Origin: Primulina eburnea
Taxonomy: Eukaryota; Streptophyta; Magnoliopsida; Lamiales; Gesneriaceae
DNA: 64,000 bases
Assembly: GCF_022965805.1 (NCBI RefSeq)
Contig: NC_133104.1
Span: 25,850,069-25,914,068 of the forward strand
Reading direction: 5' to 3'
A program made the position numbers and the translations under genes. The notes under the pieces were generated by a model. The model saw nothing but the letters and a program-made list of their open reading frames with translations. It did no database searches and was not told where the DNA came from. Below are positions 10,033-22,645 of this stretch, piece by piece; positions within the stretch are counted from its first letter, which is position 1; every line of letters starts with the position of its first letter.

Positions 10033-12459
10033 CCTCAAGTCTGTAAGCTTTTATGATTTAATTGTTTTAAATTATTTACTCTTATCACCTGCATATTAAC
10101 ATGATTTACGCTTTATAATGATCTACGGTATATGTTTAACTGCTTTTATGATTTAAGGATTTTCAGTTTTAAAAACTAGATTAAATTGCATGTTGGTTAC
10201 GTTTAGAATTGGACGTGTCTAAGAATTCGAATATTGGGCTTTAGGAGAGGTTGATAATGATTTGACTATATTGATTTGTAGGTTAGTAGTACTGATGTGC
10301 TCCTTATGGGTCATAAGTTAATCTTGAAAATTCTGAATGCTTTTGGGACTTGTAGAATTTCTAAGAAATTATTGATAGTTCGTGGTTGCTAGTTGAATTA
10401 ATTTTTGAGGATTCCATATAATGATTAATGATTCGAAAACTACGACGATCTTTGGAAGTATAAAAACGTAGAATTTATTTAGGATGCATGTTCTACCTAA
10501 TGGGACCTAAGGATTGAATTGAATGGATTGAGAATTTAAAAGACCTAATTGTAATAACCAATAATTTGAAGATCTAAGTTAAACAATAAAATTCTAAGGG
10601 ACTATTTCGAATTTACCAAACTTTAGGATTAAATTTTTAGTTTTGAGAATTTTAAGGTTTAATGAGGTGAAGTAAAAAAAATGCAAATTTCGAGGTGTTA
10701 TAGGGCGAAAATTGTTATCTTCGAGAATTTTAAAGACCAAATTGCAAATTTTGAGGATAAATTCGAACTTTTGAGGAATACTTGGGTAAAATAAGTAATT
10801 TTCAAGTTTATGAGAATTGAACTTGGATCGAATAATCTTAAGATTATTAGACTTTATGTTACGAGAAACCTATAAAATGAGATTAAGAACGCCAATAAAT
10901 TTATGGGTAATTGTGGAATTCTCGAGATTAAGGACAAATTGGATAATATTCGAGGAAAGTAAAAATTATTTTTGTAATTTTTAAGATATTTGGGGACTTG
11001 TTTAGCAATAAGTGAGAAGCGAATGGTTTAAAGTATATGAATTTTTTTTTATGATTTAGGCTTGAAGGGATATTTAGAACTTTGAAAAATCTGAGTTATA
11101 ATGTCATAAGAAATGTTAATCAAGGGCTTCGTAGGATAGATTAACATTTGGTTTGAAAGTTTAAACGCTAGTGAATAAATGATGTGGCAAATTAAGAATT
11201 TATAGTGTTTACAATTTAAGATAAAGTTGCGTAATTAGTTAAATTATAAGATTCGACAGTAAGTTAACTTATTTTTGGGAACCTAAGGTTTGATGTAGGT
11301 TAAGTTTTAATCATGATCTTAAGAGTTAAAATTATACTTTTGTTGGAATTTAATTTGGCTAGAAAGTTGGGAATGATTGATGGTTGGGATGTTTGATAGA
11401 CGCAGGTAAGAGGTGAGGTAGACACCTTGTCTTGAGGAATTTTGTAAGTAATTAAGCAACTTGAGAATAAGTGAGTATGTGTGTTGGAATTATGTTATTC
11501 AGACTATTTGGGTTGCGTAAGTTTGAAATTCAAATTTATGGGATATTTGTTCATACGAAAATTTTGGGTGAAAAAAAAAACCAAAAGGGAATTATTGGTG
11601 TTTAACATAAGTTATCGATGAATGAATATTAAGATTTTTATCGAGTAAAAATGCGACATTTGTTCTAATGAGGAAAATCCAGAGTCTTAGGCCTCAACTT
11701 TCTTGCAATTGGGAAGATAATAGTTTAAGCATATAATTGGTGCTAGAATGATTTTATTATTTAGGTAGAAGATCGGTATCTTATATTTTGGCTTTTATGG
11801 ATTAACACTACTTGAATTTAAAATTTGAAACAACGTTATATTGGGATGTACTTCTAAATAGTTAAGTTATGTAAGTTTGGTGTGGTAAGATAAAGATTCG
11901 ATTCAAAGATCTTAGGCTAATATTATTATGGGGTTGAGATAAGGTTTAACTTTAAGTGTTTTACCAAGATAGAAGTCGATTAGAAAATTTTAGTGCTAAG
12001 ATCTCCTAAGTCGAATTGCATGAATGCCAATACTTGGATTTGAAGCTTTAACATATCTTGAGTTCAATAAATTTAAGAAAGGGTGCTGTTAAGATTTCAA
12101 TATTAAAATATAAAGGTCAATAAACATCTTGGGTATATTATAAGAAAAATAATATGCGATAAGTTCGGACTGTCATTTCTAATATTGGGAATTTTAAGAA
12201 AAGTTGAAATTTGAGGTTATAGAAAAAAAAACGAAACTAGGTTACCATGGGTCGTTATAAGTCGAGTTTCGCAAACGATGATTTAGAAGATAGAGTTTAT
12301 TAAGATTGAGTAGACACAAGTACATCTTAAGATTTATTATTTTATCATAGTAACGTCGCGGAAGCATGGATTATTGGGATACTAGAACTATGTCTAAAAT
12401 TTATTATTATCAAGGATAAGCGAATTTCAGGGACGAAATTCAATTTAAGAGGGTGAGAT
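10033..12459 (+). other. Non-coding internal region of the 5129-13392 element, with purine tract at its end
   Basis: About 2.4 kb of AT-rich sequence with no gag or pol similarity and no long frame. Near its end GAATTTC...GAAATTC (12423-12441) forms a small inverted repeat. The purine tract AAGAGGGTGAGAT follows and ends at 12459, directly before the 3' LTR. The hairpin and the tract are the only conserved features kept besides the primer site. Confidence 0.6.
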
Positions 12460-13392
12460 TGTAACGTCCCGAGAATTTGAAGGGTCACGTAAACCACATG
12501 CATGCAAGTTATTAATTTTTTTTGGTCTTTTATTAAATTGTTTTAAAGCATTAAATGCTTATTTATTTCATTAAATGATGTTTAATTATTTTTATGCATG
12601 TTATGCATAAATTATGCATGATAGGATTTATTTCATGAAATTTTAAAAGTTCATGCACTATGATTTTTAAGTTTCATTTCGCGCTCGAACGAAGAACGGA
12701 GACCAGAGAATTTTCAAGAAATATAATTTACTACATGATTAATTTTTATTAATTAATATAAGATGTTTTAAAAGTATTTTTCAAGAATTGAGATTTATTG
12801 GGTATTTTTAACCGCAGGATTTAAAATTTTAACGGTATGCAAATTTTAGCGAATCGGGGAACTTTTTGAGGATTCGGCTAATATTTTCAAAATCTTTACA
12901 ATATGAAATATTTTTCGGGATTGTGTTTGGATTCAATAGGCCTATTTTTAAGTTCGTTGGGCTTAAATATCTTTTTAAACTTTTAATTAAACAATTAAGG
13001 CCCATTATTTACTAATTAATCATATAAATAATTTAATAGTGTTACCCTTCACCTATTAATCTTCAACAACCAACACACCCCTTCCCCTATCATTCTCTCT
13101 TTATTCAGCAGCTCATCACCAGCCAATTTTCGATCAAGTTTCAATCTTTGCAAAGAAAATCTCTCCGGTATTACGATTTATGAGATTGAGTGGAGATGAA
13201 TATTTTCATCCGTTGATGAATTTAAGATTTTTACTCGTTTATGTTAACGTATGATTTTGGATGAGTTTGGTTAATTTGAACTGAACTATTTTTACGATAA
13301 GATAATTACGACTATTTTAAATGTTATTTTTAAATGGGAGCTTTACAAAAATAAAAAAAATCCGCACTTTTAAAAATGAGCGCGACGTTACA
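12460..13392 (+). repeat. 3' LTR of the non-coding gypsy-type element, internally deleted
   Basis: 933 bp. It matches the 5' LTR from the start to CTCTCCGGT (13168) and resumes at ATTACGATTTATGAG, which is position 7736 of the 5' LTR. So about 1.9 kb is missing. The deletion must have happened after integration, because LTRs are equal at insertion, unless the element moved with unequal LTRs by recombination. Confidence 0.85.
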
Positions 13393-13533
13393 CTTTACCA
13401 AGGAGCGACATATAAATATTTTCAAATAGTTTTGAAAATCGTATAAAACGTTTTCAAATAGATTTTAAAACTATTTTAGAGTAATACCTTTTAAAAACAC
13501 AGTTTTCTTCAAATGTTCTTCTTAGAACAACCT

Positions 13534-13545
13534 GCTCTGATACCA
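13534..13545 (-). other. Primer binding site of the copia-like element
   Basis: The complement reads TGGTATCAGAGC, 2 bp inside the LTR end at 13548. This fixes the minus orientation and marks 13548-16990 as the 5' LTR. Confidence 0.8.
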
Positions 13546-14804
13546 ACTGATGGATCGTGTGTGTTAGTGCCTTCGAAAGCATTTCGCACACAACAACCTT
13601 CAATGAGCTTCAATAGCTCGTTTTCTAAGAATATTAACACCGATGAATTAAATCGAGTTTGATTTTAAACCAAGCGGAAGAAACTCGAAGTAATCCTTCG
13701 TAAAGAAAACTGAAATATAAGAGAATATTTTAACTTGTGTAAACTGACTAACTGAAAGAACACATATTAGTTTTTGCGTTCTTGTATTTCAGTTATGTTA
13801 ACAACTGAACACACGAACTCTTTAACTAATCAAAACAATTTTAAAGCGATAGATAATCAGTTAAATACACAAGATATGTTTATGGATGTTCGGAGATTTC
13901 AACTGATTCTACGTCACCCCTTCTATCTCCACGGATAGGATACACTAGAAGACTTTGATTTATACAACTACGTGTACAACCCAACTCAGCTAGGACTTAT
14001 CTACTGCCTAAACTGAACTCTTAGCTACAACTGAAAACAACACTTTTAGTCAACACTTATTTAACGTCTATGTGAGAAAGACTACATACACAAGTTTAAC
14101 GTCTTTGTGCAAGACTGTTTTGGGTGGTTTTGAGAGTGAATGTGTGTGAGAACTGAACAGAAACGTTCTCACACACTGAGGGATAAAAGGCTTCTAAGCT
14201 AAGCAGATATCACGATGAATAATTCCCTCTAGGCTTAAGTACTTCTGAAAGCTGATATGCAATTGATCGTGCCCTTTACTCTCTAGTATTGTAAATGTGC
14301 TACCTCTGTTGTTTAAGTCTTCACCGATCTTCTCTATACATAGGCAAAGGAAGCTGGTCCTACAGTGAGACTCATTTATTGTATCCGTTGCATTTGAATC
14401 GGTTTCTTGGACTATGTGTCTCGTCTTTTTGACTGTTCCTCTGAAGCGTTTTGTCTTTAATGCTCTGATGCAACGTCCATTATTGTCCTTTGAATGGACA
14501 ATGGCTTTGTACCTTCTCACACAGCTGGGATCCACTCGAAGGAATCTATCCACGTCCATAACTGAAGGATTCTAACTGGTGCTTCAAACTGGTCAGTTGG
14601 AACTGATCTTTCAGTTGGGCTGGTGAAATCAGTTGACTCGTCAGTTGAACTGATTTCACACACGTTCAGTTTGTAATGCCCGAGAATTTAATTATTGTAA
14701 TCTGATATGATTTACTGATTATGAATTGATGTAATTATAGCCGGGCCAGTTCGAGATAAGATTTGAGCAAGTATATGAAATTATACAATTTGGGCCGAAG
14801 GTAT

Positions 14805-14974
14805 AGCGCCCGGGCGAAAATGGTTGTCCGCCCGAGCGCCATTGAGTGTTGGTAGAGAGCCGAGAATCCTTCGCCCGAGCGGAAATTTGTGCTCGCCTTA
14901 GCGAGAGACGTGCAGTAAGAAGAATAAGCCACTTGCCTTGCATGCGAGATGGAGTATATATATATATATATATA
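14805..14974 (+). promoter_or_regulatory. LTR promoter cassette, CGC-CCGA-GCG class, with TATA run
   Basis: Four sites such as CGCCCGAGCG start at 14805/14827 and 14870/14892. The pairs are 22 bp apart and the pair starts 65 bp apart. A TA run at about 14954-14974 follows and would serve as TATA box. ORFs across it (14719-15091) are not credible genes. Confidence 0.5.
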
Positions 14975-16331
14975 ACAATCGAATTTTCCTTAGAATTCAT
15001 CAGAAATGAGACGAAATCGTTGGGGAAAGAATCAAGTCTTCTTCAACGCAAAGAATTGGGATTTGCGAGAAATCCGCCCGTCCGAATTTAAATCCGAACG
15101 CAGTATCGTGTTCCTCTCGACTAGAGCTACACAAGGACGTAAGTTTTGTTACGTTTAGACAAGATTTGAATTTATGATATTGTCAGAATTGAATATGATT
15201 CAGATATTAGGTCTCTACTACTGTAGACATTGTAGAATTGAAGTCAGATTAAAGAACAGATTGTTCCTGTAATTGTTATGATTTTTGAAAGATATTGACT
15301 GAGATTTTATATCAGAATTGTGTTAATATTCAGAGTATGAATTATGTGGGCACAGATTATGAGTTCAGTATTATATTTGTGATGTTCAGATTGACGGGGT
15401 TATTCAGACTTGTATTATTATACCGTCGAAACATCAGTTGATTGATATTGATCAGATTCAGTATTGATTGAGATTGATCGGACTCTGTAATTATTCAGAT
15501 TGTATTGTAATGTCGATGACATGAATTAGATTGTATCTTGTTCAGATATTGATCAGATTGTATACTGATTTGAGTATTGGTCAGAACAGATTATGTATTG
15601 AGTTATTCATTGATACAGAGTATATCATTTCAGATTCGAGATGGACAGAGTTGGATACAGGTCATCGTCTTCGTCAGACCGGGACGACAAAGGTATAATT
15701 CATGTGATATTCGGGAAGCATAACTCAAATAAGATTAATTTGAGTTTCCCAATAAAATCACATACTAGATTATTGTTTATATTGTTACCTGATTATGCTT
15801 TGATTATAGAATTGTATTCAAGCATGTAAGTGATATTCAGTTATGAATATGATTATGCTTTGTTCACAGGTTGTTATTCATTGCATTTAAGATAGGAAAG
15901 TCTTGACAGTCATTGTCAGACTTCTAGACGTTCGGTGTATCTCAACTTAGGAGCAGGTATTACTCCTATTGCCAGCCGTTGATACAGCTCGAACCGAAGT
16001 CTAGGAATAAGACGTACGGTTACCACGATCGGTTGGGTAGGTGACAGCCAGTGACGTCTTATTCACCCCGGGATCCCTAGCGTTATAGATCGAGTCAAGT
16101 CTAGACATGATTTGATTAGGACTTCATGCTTATATGGATGTGGCTCCTAGATCATGGGACCCATCGTTATTGCTTCCAGTTGTGCTAGCATGTTTTTATG
16201 ATTTAGATTGTTTATATGCATGTTTATCTAATTTGAGTTGCATGCTTAATTTCATAGATTATGAAATATATTGTGTTTATACATGATCGCATGGTTTATG
16301 AATTAGTTGTTTATATACATGCTTACCATGT

Positions 16332-16408
16332 TTTATACTGGGATTTATTCTCACCGGAGTTATCCGGCTGTTGTTGTGTTTTGTATGTGTGCATGACAAC
16401 AGGTGGGG
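16332..16408 (+). other. Conserved LTR three-way-junction block (copy 2 of 6)
   Basis: TTATACTGGGATT is followed by CACCGGAGTTATCCGG, the arm CTGTTGTTGTG, a loop, CATGACAACAG and GTGGG. The arm pairs over 11 positions if two G-U pairs are allowed, and CACC pairs with GGTG at the base. Confidence 0.55.
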
Positions 16409-16990
16409 CTGGATCAGGGTCGAGATGACGATGAGAGAAGACGAGTTAGCGTGGTGATTCCGGACTTGTAGCAGACTTGGTTTATTACTTGAATTTAGTA
16501 ATTGAACCTTAGACTTAAGTTGTACAGTATTGTACTTTTCTACTGAATTGTAGTTTTATACAGATATGTATATTATTTAGATGCCATTACCTTCCGCATT
16601 TATATTTTAAAAAGAAAAATTTTTAGACCCTGTTTATCAGAACTGATAATTAAATCCCAACGATGATTAAGAAGATGATTAGCGTCCGGGTCCCCACACA
16701 GTTGGACTGATCAGCTGGGTTTCTTCATCAGTTGAACACTCTTTCAGCTGGCCAGGCTTCTGTGGATTTCCTGCTGAATTACCTATAAACTGGTCAATCA
16801 GCTATACTGCTCAAATGACGTAGCCAGTTGAACTATTCATTTTGAGCGATCAGTTGGGTTTTCAGTTTTGTGATGTAAACAACTCGTAGGTGATCCTGGA
16901 TGCTGCACAGCTAAGGTAAATCATTAGTAACATAATTAACAAGTTTTGTTACCATCAAATTCAAGATTCCGAGCTTGAAAAGTTCCAACA

Positions 16991-17242
16991 GTATCCCTCA
17001 AGTCATGCATGATGAATATGAAGAATATCGGACCGAGGAAGTTGATTATAATAACATTCTTCAAAATATTTGCATTGAGGAAGCGGAGTGAGAGACGATG
17101 TACATTGAAGCCTAGCTAAATATGATCTGAAAAATGTTGTCAAAGATTGGTATTCATTCATTTCGGCTTGGATTAAGCCTACTGACCATACTACTACCAT
17201 CATCAAGGAGAGGGCAATCCTGATTTTTTGCATCTTAACGGA
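16991..17242 (+). pseudogene. Third ORF of Athila-like element, middle part
   Basis: Continuation of the frame left at 1661. It reads on to a TGA at about 17089, after a run rich in acidic residues. Further in, another frame shows DWYSFISAWIKPT and KERAILIFCILT, the usual end of the N-terminal half of the putative plant transposon protein domain (a Trp-Tyr helix, then E-R-A). The gene is thus decayed by stop codons and a frameshift. It is cut again at 17242 by the minus-strand solo LTR and resumes at 30492. Confidence 0.58.
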
Positions 17243-17526
17243 TGTGGGGACCCGAACGCTAATTCATTTCTTAATCATCTTTGGAAATAATTTGTTCAAT
17301 TATAATAAACAGGGTTTAAATTTTATTTTTTTTAAAAATACAAATGCGGAACGTAATGGAATCACTCTAATATAAACATCAATATAAAGTACAAATCTTG
17401 TACAATTATATTACAAACAAACTAGGGTTCAACTACTATGTATCAAGTGCTTAATCCTATTCTACTTCTGATCCGGATTTCCACGTTAACTTGTCCTTTC
17501 TCATTCTCTTCTCGACTCTGATCTTG

Positions 17527-17603
17527 TCCCACCTGTTGTCATGCACATATACAAACTTGACAAGAGCCGGATAACTCCGGTGAGAATATAATCCCAGTAT
17601 AAA
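17527..17603 (-). other. Conserved LTR three-way-junction block (copy 3 of 6)
   Basis: On the minus strand: CTCACCGGAGTTATCCGG, then CTCTTGTCAAG, loop, CATGACAACAG, GTGGGA. One arm position (CTC instead of CTG) is mismatched. Confidence 0.5.
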
Positions 17604-19694
17604 CAATGAATAAATGCAATCATATAACAGATATATAAAAGCATAAACAGTCATCACTAACATGTATCAAGTCCGAAAACATGAATCAATATAAAACGTT
17701 AAATAAACTCGTGACTCATCATCTCAGACTCGACTCATCTCTAATCTAGGGATCCAGGTTTCTGGACATTGTCTCATATATCGAATCTTAGCGATAGGAG
17801 CTGATCTGCTCCCAAGCAAACATCGATATAAACCAAACATCCAGTGTCTTGGCATATCGCCAATGACTAGGCATCTCCGCCTATGACTCGGTACACGCTT
17901 TGCTATAACTAAATAGACTAAGCATATCAATATCATGAATTGCAAACATCAATGCCCTAAATAAAGTATGTGGTTTTTGGGAAACTCGAGTGGAATCTGA
18001 CTCAAGTCGATCTCTCGGTTAACATTGATTTATACCTTTCTTTCTGTCAATCTGGCTCTGTCGAAGTCTCTGATTCAAATCTGTCAATACTCAATCTGGC
18101 AATGACAATATCAACGAGTATAATATCAATACACCACTCATCAATACTGGATATAATCAGAACTGTAGAACCCGTAAATCAGACTACGTAGAAGCCATGC
18201 ATAATTCTAGTATTTAAATTAAAATGATTTTTATTGTATGAATATTTAAATTCTTTTCTTTAAATTTATTTATTTTACGCAGTAGTTTAATTGTTATCTT
18301 TTCAGTTAAATAAGTAAGACCGGACTGGAGATGGAGTATTGAGATAAGTTAAGAAAGACTTATTTAAGAAGGGGTAATTTAGCATGATAGTAAATATATT
18401 TTAAAAATTTGACATGCATGCAAGTTATTAAACTTCTTTGGCATTTTATTTAAATGTTTTAAAGCATTAAATGCATATTTATTTCATTAATTTGTGTTTA
18501 ATTATTTTTATGCATTTCATGCATAATTCATGCATGATAGTATTTAATTCATGAAATTTTAAAAGTTCACGCATTAGGGTTTCTAGGTGCATTTCACGTT
18601 CGATCGAGGAACGGAGACCGGAGAATTTTCAGGAAAAATATTTTATTACATGATTTATTTTTATTAATTAATATAAGGTGTTTTAAAAGTATTTTTCAAA
18701 AATAAGATTTTATTGAGTATTTTTACCCGCATGATTTTATTTTTAAAGGTACACAAATTTTATCGAATCGAGAGACTTTTTAATGGTTCGACTATTATTT
18801 TCAACAACACGAAATATTTTTCGGGAGTGAGTTTGTGCTTAATGGGTCTACTTTTGAGTTTATAGGGCTTAATTATCTTTTTAATCTTTAATTAAACAAT
18901 TTAGGCCCATTAACTAATATTTTATCTATATAATTAACCACCTAAACTCAATTAACCTAAACCTAAATTCTTAACAGCCGACAGCCCCTCCCCCAGCTGC
19001 TCTCTCTCGGTTTCAGTGCTGTTCTTCAACAAAAACCGTCGGTGGTCTCTTGTTCTTGCTAAGGGAGCTTCACTCCTCTCGTTTTTTATCATCAAACACC
19101 ATAAGGCACGCATCGTATCATCCTTTATGCATCATACACTTTATATACATGCTGTAATATATTTTTGTGTTGATTAACTCTCGATCTAACCAAGTGTACG
19201 TGGGTTTGGTTGGTTTTATGGGATCATTGAATCTCGCTTTAACACTCACGTTCTTCCTTCGAACTGTGCAAGGGGCTGCGGTCATGGTGAGTTTAGGGAC
19301 TGAACGTGGTGGGAAGAGGCTGCCTTGAGGGGTAATCAGTGGCTTGGTCGAGATCAGTGGGTTTTGTGAGGGGTCGATCGGGTATTGTGCTGCGTGAGGG
19401 GAAGGGGGCTCGGTTCTTTGTTTCCTTTTCACCAGTCGTGCGAGGGCCTCCTACAGCCCTGGACCAGACCCTGGAGGGTCTGAGTCAGTGTAAGGCTTGA
19501 GATTTATTAGTCTTCATTAATGTGATATTCGAAGAGATGAGAATGCATGACTTGTAATGAGAAGCACTAGATTTATTAGTCTTCATTGATGTGATATTCG
19601 AAGATATGAGTATGCATGACATGTAATGAGAAGCAATAAATGAGATAGGAGTAGGAAAGGCATGAGAAAAACTAGAGTTTTGAATGTAGAAGAG

Positions 19695-19997
19695 ACCGCC
19701 CCCGCGCCTAAAACAAGACCGCACCCGCGGTTGATGGACAGAAAGTTGTGGCATTTTTACAGTAGCCACAACGCACCCGCATTTCCTGAAGGAACGCACC
19801 CGCGGTGCAGCTACAGTAGGGTCACCGCACCCGCGGTGAACAGGGGAGCGCACCCGTGGTCGCTGGTCCTGAATTTTGGATAGGGCTGCCGAGAGCAGAC
19901 CGCACCCGCGGTCATGAAGAAGCGCACCCGCGGTGCTGCATGCGAGAAATCCACCTTCGTTTCTTATGATGACACATGGCATATATATATATATATA
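19695..19997 (+). promoter_or_regulatory. LTR promoter cassette: eight paired CGC-ACCC-GCG sites and TATA run
   Basis: Site starts 19695/19718, 19770/19793, 19824/19847 and 19899/19921, pair spacing 22-23 bp. Pair starts are separated by 75, 54 and 75 bp, almost the same geometry as in the Athila-like internal region at 553-778. A TATATATA run at about 19981-19997 follows. The 3' LTR repeats the layout at 26508-26734. Confidence 0.58.
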
Positions 19998-21070
19998 GAA
20001 TTGCGCTGAGTCTTCATTTTTCAGCACTTACATCAGTCAAAGACCAAGAGTTTCTCCATAACACAATTCTTCAAAGCATCTTCATAGCTTGAAATCTTGA
20101 TTGTGCACAACCGCTTACCCGATTTTCAATCTGAGCTAAGATTCTTGATTCCCTTGTCAAGAGCTATCTAAGGATGTAAGTATTGTTCAAATCCAGCATG
20201 GTTTGAAGTTTAGATGTTGGGGAAATAGTGATATGATTCCTATTATGTGTTCTTGATATGTTGAGCATGGTATATTTGCAACCGAATCGATTATCGGATG
20301 TGGTATGCTATGGTTATGAATTTCAACATATATTGTGTGTGAGAATATGCAGATTTCAGAATTTATGTATGCTTTTGATGAAGATTATGAGTTATGGATA
20401 ATTATATTGTTATTGAGTTACCGGTATTAAGAAACTACGTTGCTATGCCGTCGAAATGCTACGAGATAGAATATTGATAGGAATATGTATTGGTTTGAGT
20501 TGTGAATTGATAGAGTGCATCTCAACATTGTCATTTCAGATTTGGATTGACAGATTTGATACCGACTTCGAGACTTCGATTTATTCCAACGACAAGAAGG
20601 TATAATTCATGTGAATTCGGGAGTTATGACTCGAATCAGACTTGATTGGAGTTTCCCAAAATCACATACTAGATTGTTGTTTATGTTTGATTTACGATTA
20701 TGCTTTGTTTATAGATTTATATTCAAGCATTGAGATAGGAGTCATTGGAAGACTTGCCAAACTAGACGTTCGTTGGAATCGACGCATAGGAGCAGACTTT
20801 CTCCGATTGTAGACATTCGATATAGATAGGACCGAAGTCTATGAATAAGACGTACCGTTACCCCGATTGGTAGGGTCGGTGACAGACAGTGATGTCTTAT
20901 TCACACCGAGATCCTTAGAGTTAGAGTTCGAGTCGAGTCAAGATATGAATTGATTTGAGTTGCATGCTTATATTGCTTTGGTTTCATAGATTATGGAACC
21001 CATTGATATTGCTTTTATTCATGTTAGTGTACTTCATGATTTATATTGCGTATATGCATGTATAACATGT

Positions 21071-21145
21071 TTTATACTGGGATTCGTTCTCACCGGAGTT
21101 TCCGGCTGTTGTTGTGTCTGCATGTGTGCATGGCAACAGGTGGGA
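21071..21145 (+). other. Conserved LTR three-way-junction block (copy 4 of 6)
   Basis: CACCGGAGTTTCCGG has a 3-nt loop instead of 4. The arm is CTGTTGTTGTG with CATGGCAACAG, where two G-U pairs replace G-C pairs. The 3' LTR of the same element has lost this block through a deletion of about 360 bp. Confidence 0.55.
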
Positions 21146-21428
21146 CAGGATCTGGGTCTCGACGAGGATGAGAGATTGATAGAGTGGTGATCACGGGCAT
21201 GGAAGAAGAACTAGTGGTCTAGATGTTTGGACATTGTTAATACTAGTTTGTATATAAATGTTGAAACAAGACATGTTTGTATTTATGTTTGTTGAAATAA
21301 AATAGAGACATCTTGCTTTATTTATACATTTGATTTAATGTTAAAAGCAAAATTTTGACCCACATTTTCTAGAAAAGATCCAATAAATCCCAAAAGAATT
21401 GAGTTAGAGCCCGGGTCCCCACAACAGG

Positions 21429-21440
21429 TGGTATCAGAGC
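21429..21440 (+). other. Primer binding site of the full-length gypsy element
   Basis: TGGTATCAGAGC, 5 bp after the end of the 5' LTR, complementary to initiator tRNA-Met. Confidence 0.92.
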
Positions 21441-21682
21441 AGTAGGTTCTGTAGACTGAGATAGAATAATATGAGCGGGGTAGATCGAGTCATCTTCCTT
21501 GCTTTTGTTGTGCTAACATGATTTATTGCTTTCCCTATTACATGTTGTATTTTTATCTGAGTTGATTGCAGCATGTATTTGTAAAGACTGAATCAGAACC
21601 GATTCTGGATCATAGGTATATGAACAGAGGAGGGCTGAGACAGCTTGTATAAATTGTGTACTAATCTTGTTGATAATCAGAT

Positions 21683-22645
21683 ATGCCTCCTAGAAGAATA
21701 CCACAACCAGCTGCAGGCCAAGTACCAGAACAGGGTAGTACGTCAGGTACTCAGATGGATGTGACCGCTACACCTATGGAGACGTTATTGAAGAGGTGTC
21801 AATCATTTCGTCCCCCGACTTTGAAGGGCACGGAGACTGCAGTGGATTGTGAGAGCTGGCTAGACGATATAGAGATGCTATTTGAATCTCTTCCCTATAC
21901 ACATGAACGAAGAGTGAAACTTATTGGGCATCAGTTGCAGGAAGTGGCAAAGAGTTGGTGGCTTACCACGAAAAGAGCATTGGAGCATCGAGGGATCGAT
22001 ATTACTTGGAAGGTATTCAAAGATGAATTTTATCAGCGTTTCTTCCCAGTCTCCTATCGAAAAGATAAAGGGGCAGAATTTGCCAACTTGAAACAGGGGC
22101 AGTGGAACATAGAAGAGTATGTTGCCAAATTTTCTTCTTTTCTCCGATTTACGCCACACATGGCAGGAAATGATGAAGCGGTCGCTGATCAATTTATCAA
22201 TGGTTTAAACCCGGATATTTTTACTTTAGTGAACACGGGGCGACCCAATACTTTTTCTGATGCACTGAATAGAGCGAAAGGAGCAGATGCTGGCTTGATT
22301 AGGCAGCGAGGAGCTTCCTATAGTTCTCAGAGTTAGAGACCGCCACAGGCCGCCGCACAGTTTCCACCACCTCCTCCTCGATTTGATAGTGGAAGCAGTA
22401 GTAGTGGCAAGAAAGATTCTTTGAAAGCTAGATGCAAGCAGTTCAAGAGATCAAGGAGCAGTTCGTCGAGCTCCAGTGGGTCACGACAGAGAGGTCCTGG
22501 CCAGAGTTCAGAGTATACAGGTGTTTACTGTAGTTCTTGTGGAGGCAGGCATGCCACTGAGCAGTGTCAGGGATTGATGGGTCGATGCAATATTTGTAGA
22601 CAGCAGAGACACTTTGCCAGAGTCTATCCTAAGAGAAGTACATAG
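21683..22645 (+). pseudogene. gag: gag (capsid and zinc-knuckle nucleocapsid) of the gypsy element
   Basis: ATG at 21683 (MPPRRIPQ) fits the usual start of this family. Residues about 35-200 form the capsid-like retrotransposon gag domain (FRPPTLKGTE, WLDDIEMLF, AKSWWLT, WKVFKDEFYQRFFP, GQWNIEEYVAKF, DQFINGLNP). An in-frame TAG stands at 22334-22336. The frame then continues through a Ser/Arg-rich linker into two zinc knuckles: CSSCGGRHATEQC (C-x2-C-x3-H-x4-C) and a second with the last Cys changed to Tyr (CNICRQQRHFARVY). A second TAG is at 22643-22645. Gag would package RNA in virus-like particles. The two stops and the lost Cys make this copy defective. Confidence 0.93.

Larger units (their letters stand above)
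5129..13392 (+). mobile_element. Non-coding gypsy-type LTR retrotransposon, TSD cttta
   Basis: Both ends begin TGTAACGTCCCGAGAATTTG (5129, 12460) and end GACGTTACA (7961, 13392). The flanks are cttta at 5124-5128 and 13393-13397, a perfect TSD. A primer binding site lies 2 bp after the 5' LTR, and a purine tract ends at 12459. Without the solo LTR at 8035-10032 the internal part is about 2.5 kb and has no gag or pol, so it must have been moved by proteins of another element. The LTR is related to the solo LTR at 18164-29635. Confidence 0.85.
14672..16698 (+). mobile_element. Solo LTR of a gypsy element, TSD cagtt
   Basis: It begins TGTAATGCCCGAG and ends GTCCCCACA, 2027 bp, with identical flanks cagtt at 14667-14671 and 16699-16703. 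Same backbone as the LTR at 38043-40069 (also 2027 bp) and the solo LTR at 8035-10032, but with a different class of promoter motif. Confidence 0.9.
1662..16990 (-). mobile_element. Non-coding LTR retrotransposon, copia-like, minus strand, TSD gtatc
   Basis: Two related LTRs begin TGATGGATCGTGTGTG on the plus strand (1662 and 13548) and end AAGTTCCAACA (3025 and 16990). Read on the minus strand they are TG...CA. The outer flanks are gtatc at 1657-1661 and 16991-16995, a perfect 5-bp TSD. On the minus strand the polypurine tract (about 3026-3040, complement of atctcccctttttt) precedes the low-coordinate LTR, and a primer binding site (13534-13545) follows the high-coordinate LTR. After removing nested insertions the internal part is only about 2.2 kb and has no recognisable gag or pol, so the element is non-autonomous. 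Copia affiliation is an inference from LTR and primer-site layout only. Confidence 0.83.
13548..16990 (-). repeat. 5' LTR of the copia-like element, split by a solo LTR
   Basis: Similar to 1662-3025 except for the solo LTR at 14672-16698. The right part has a short extra stretch (around 16756-16800) not in the other LTR. The target-site duplication gtatc follows at 16991. The minus-strand ORF 14194-14559 is a chance frame. Confidence 0.85.
19489..21423 (+). repeat. 5' LTR of the full-length gypsy element
   Basis: 1935 bp, TGTAAGGC...GTCCCCACA. It includes two direct repeats of about 70 bp at its start (ATTTATTAGTCTTCATT at 19501 and 19570), the promoter cassette, and a three-way-junction block. 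ORFs 19485-20027 (minus) and 19662-19883 come from the repeated GC motif. Confidence 0.96.

Noticed and set aside
14194..14559. 121-codon minus-strand ORF
   Set aside because: Inside a copia-like LTR. The sister LTR (1662-3025) does not keep the same frame, so it is a chance ORF.
21429..21440. tRNA-like sequence TGGTATCAGAGC at several places
   Set aside because: Only the primer binding site complementary to tRNA-iMet. No tRNA cloverleaf surrounds it.
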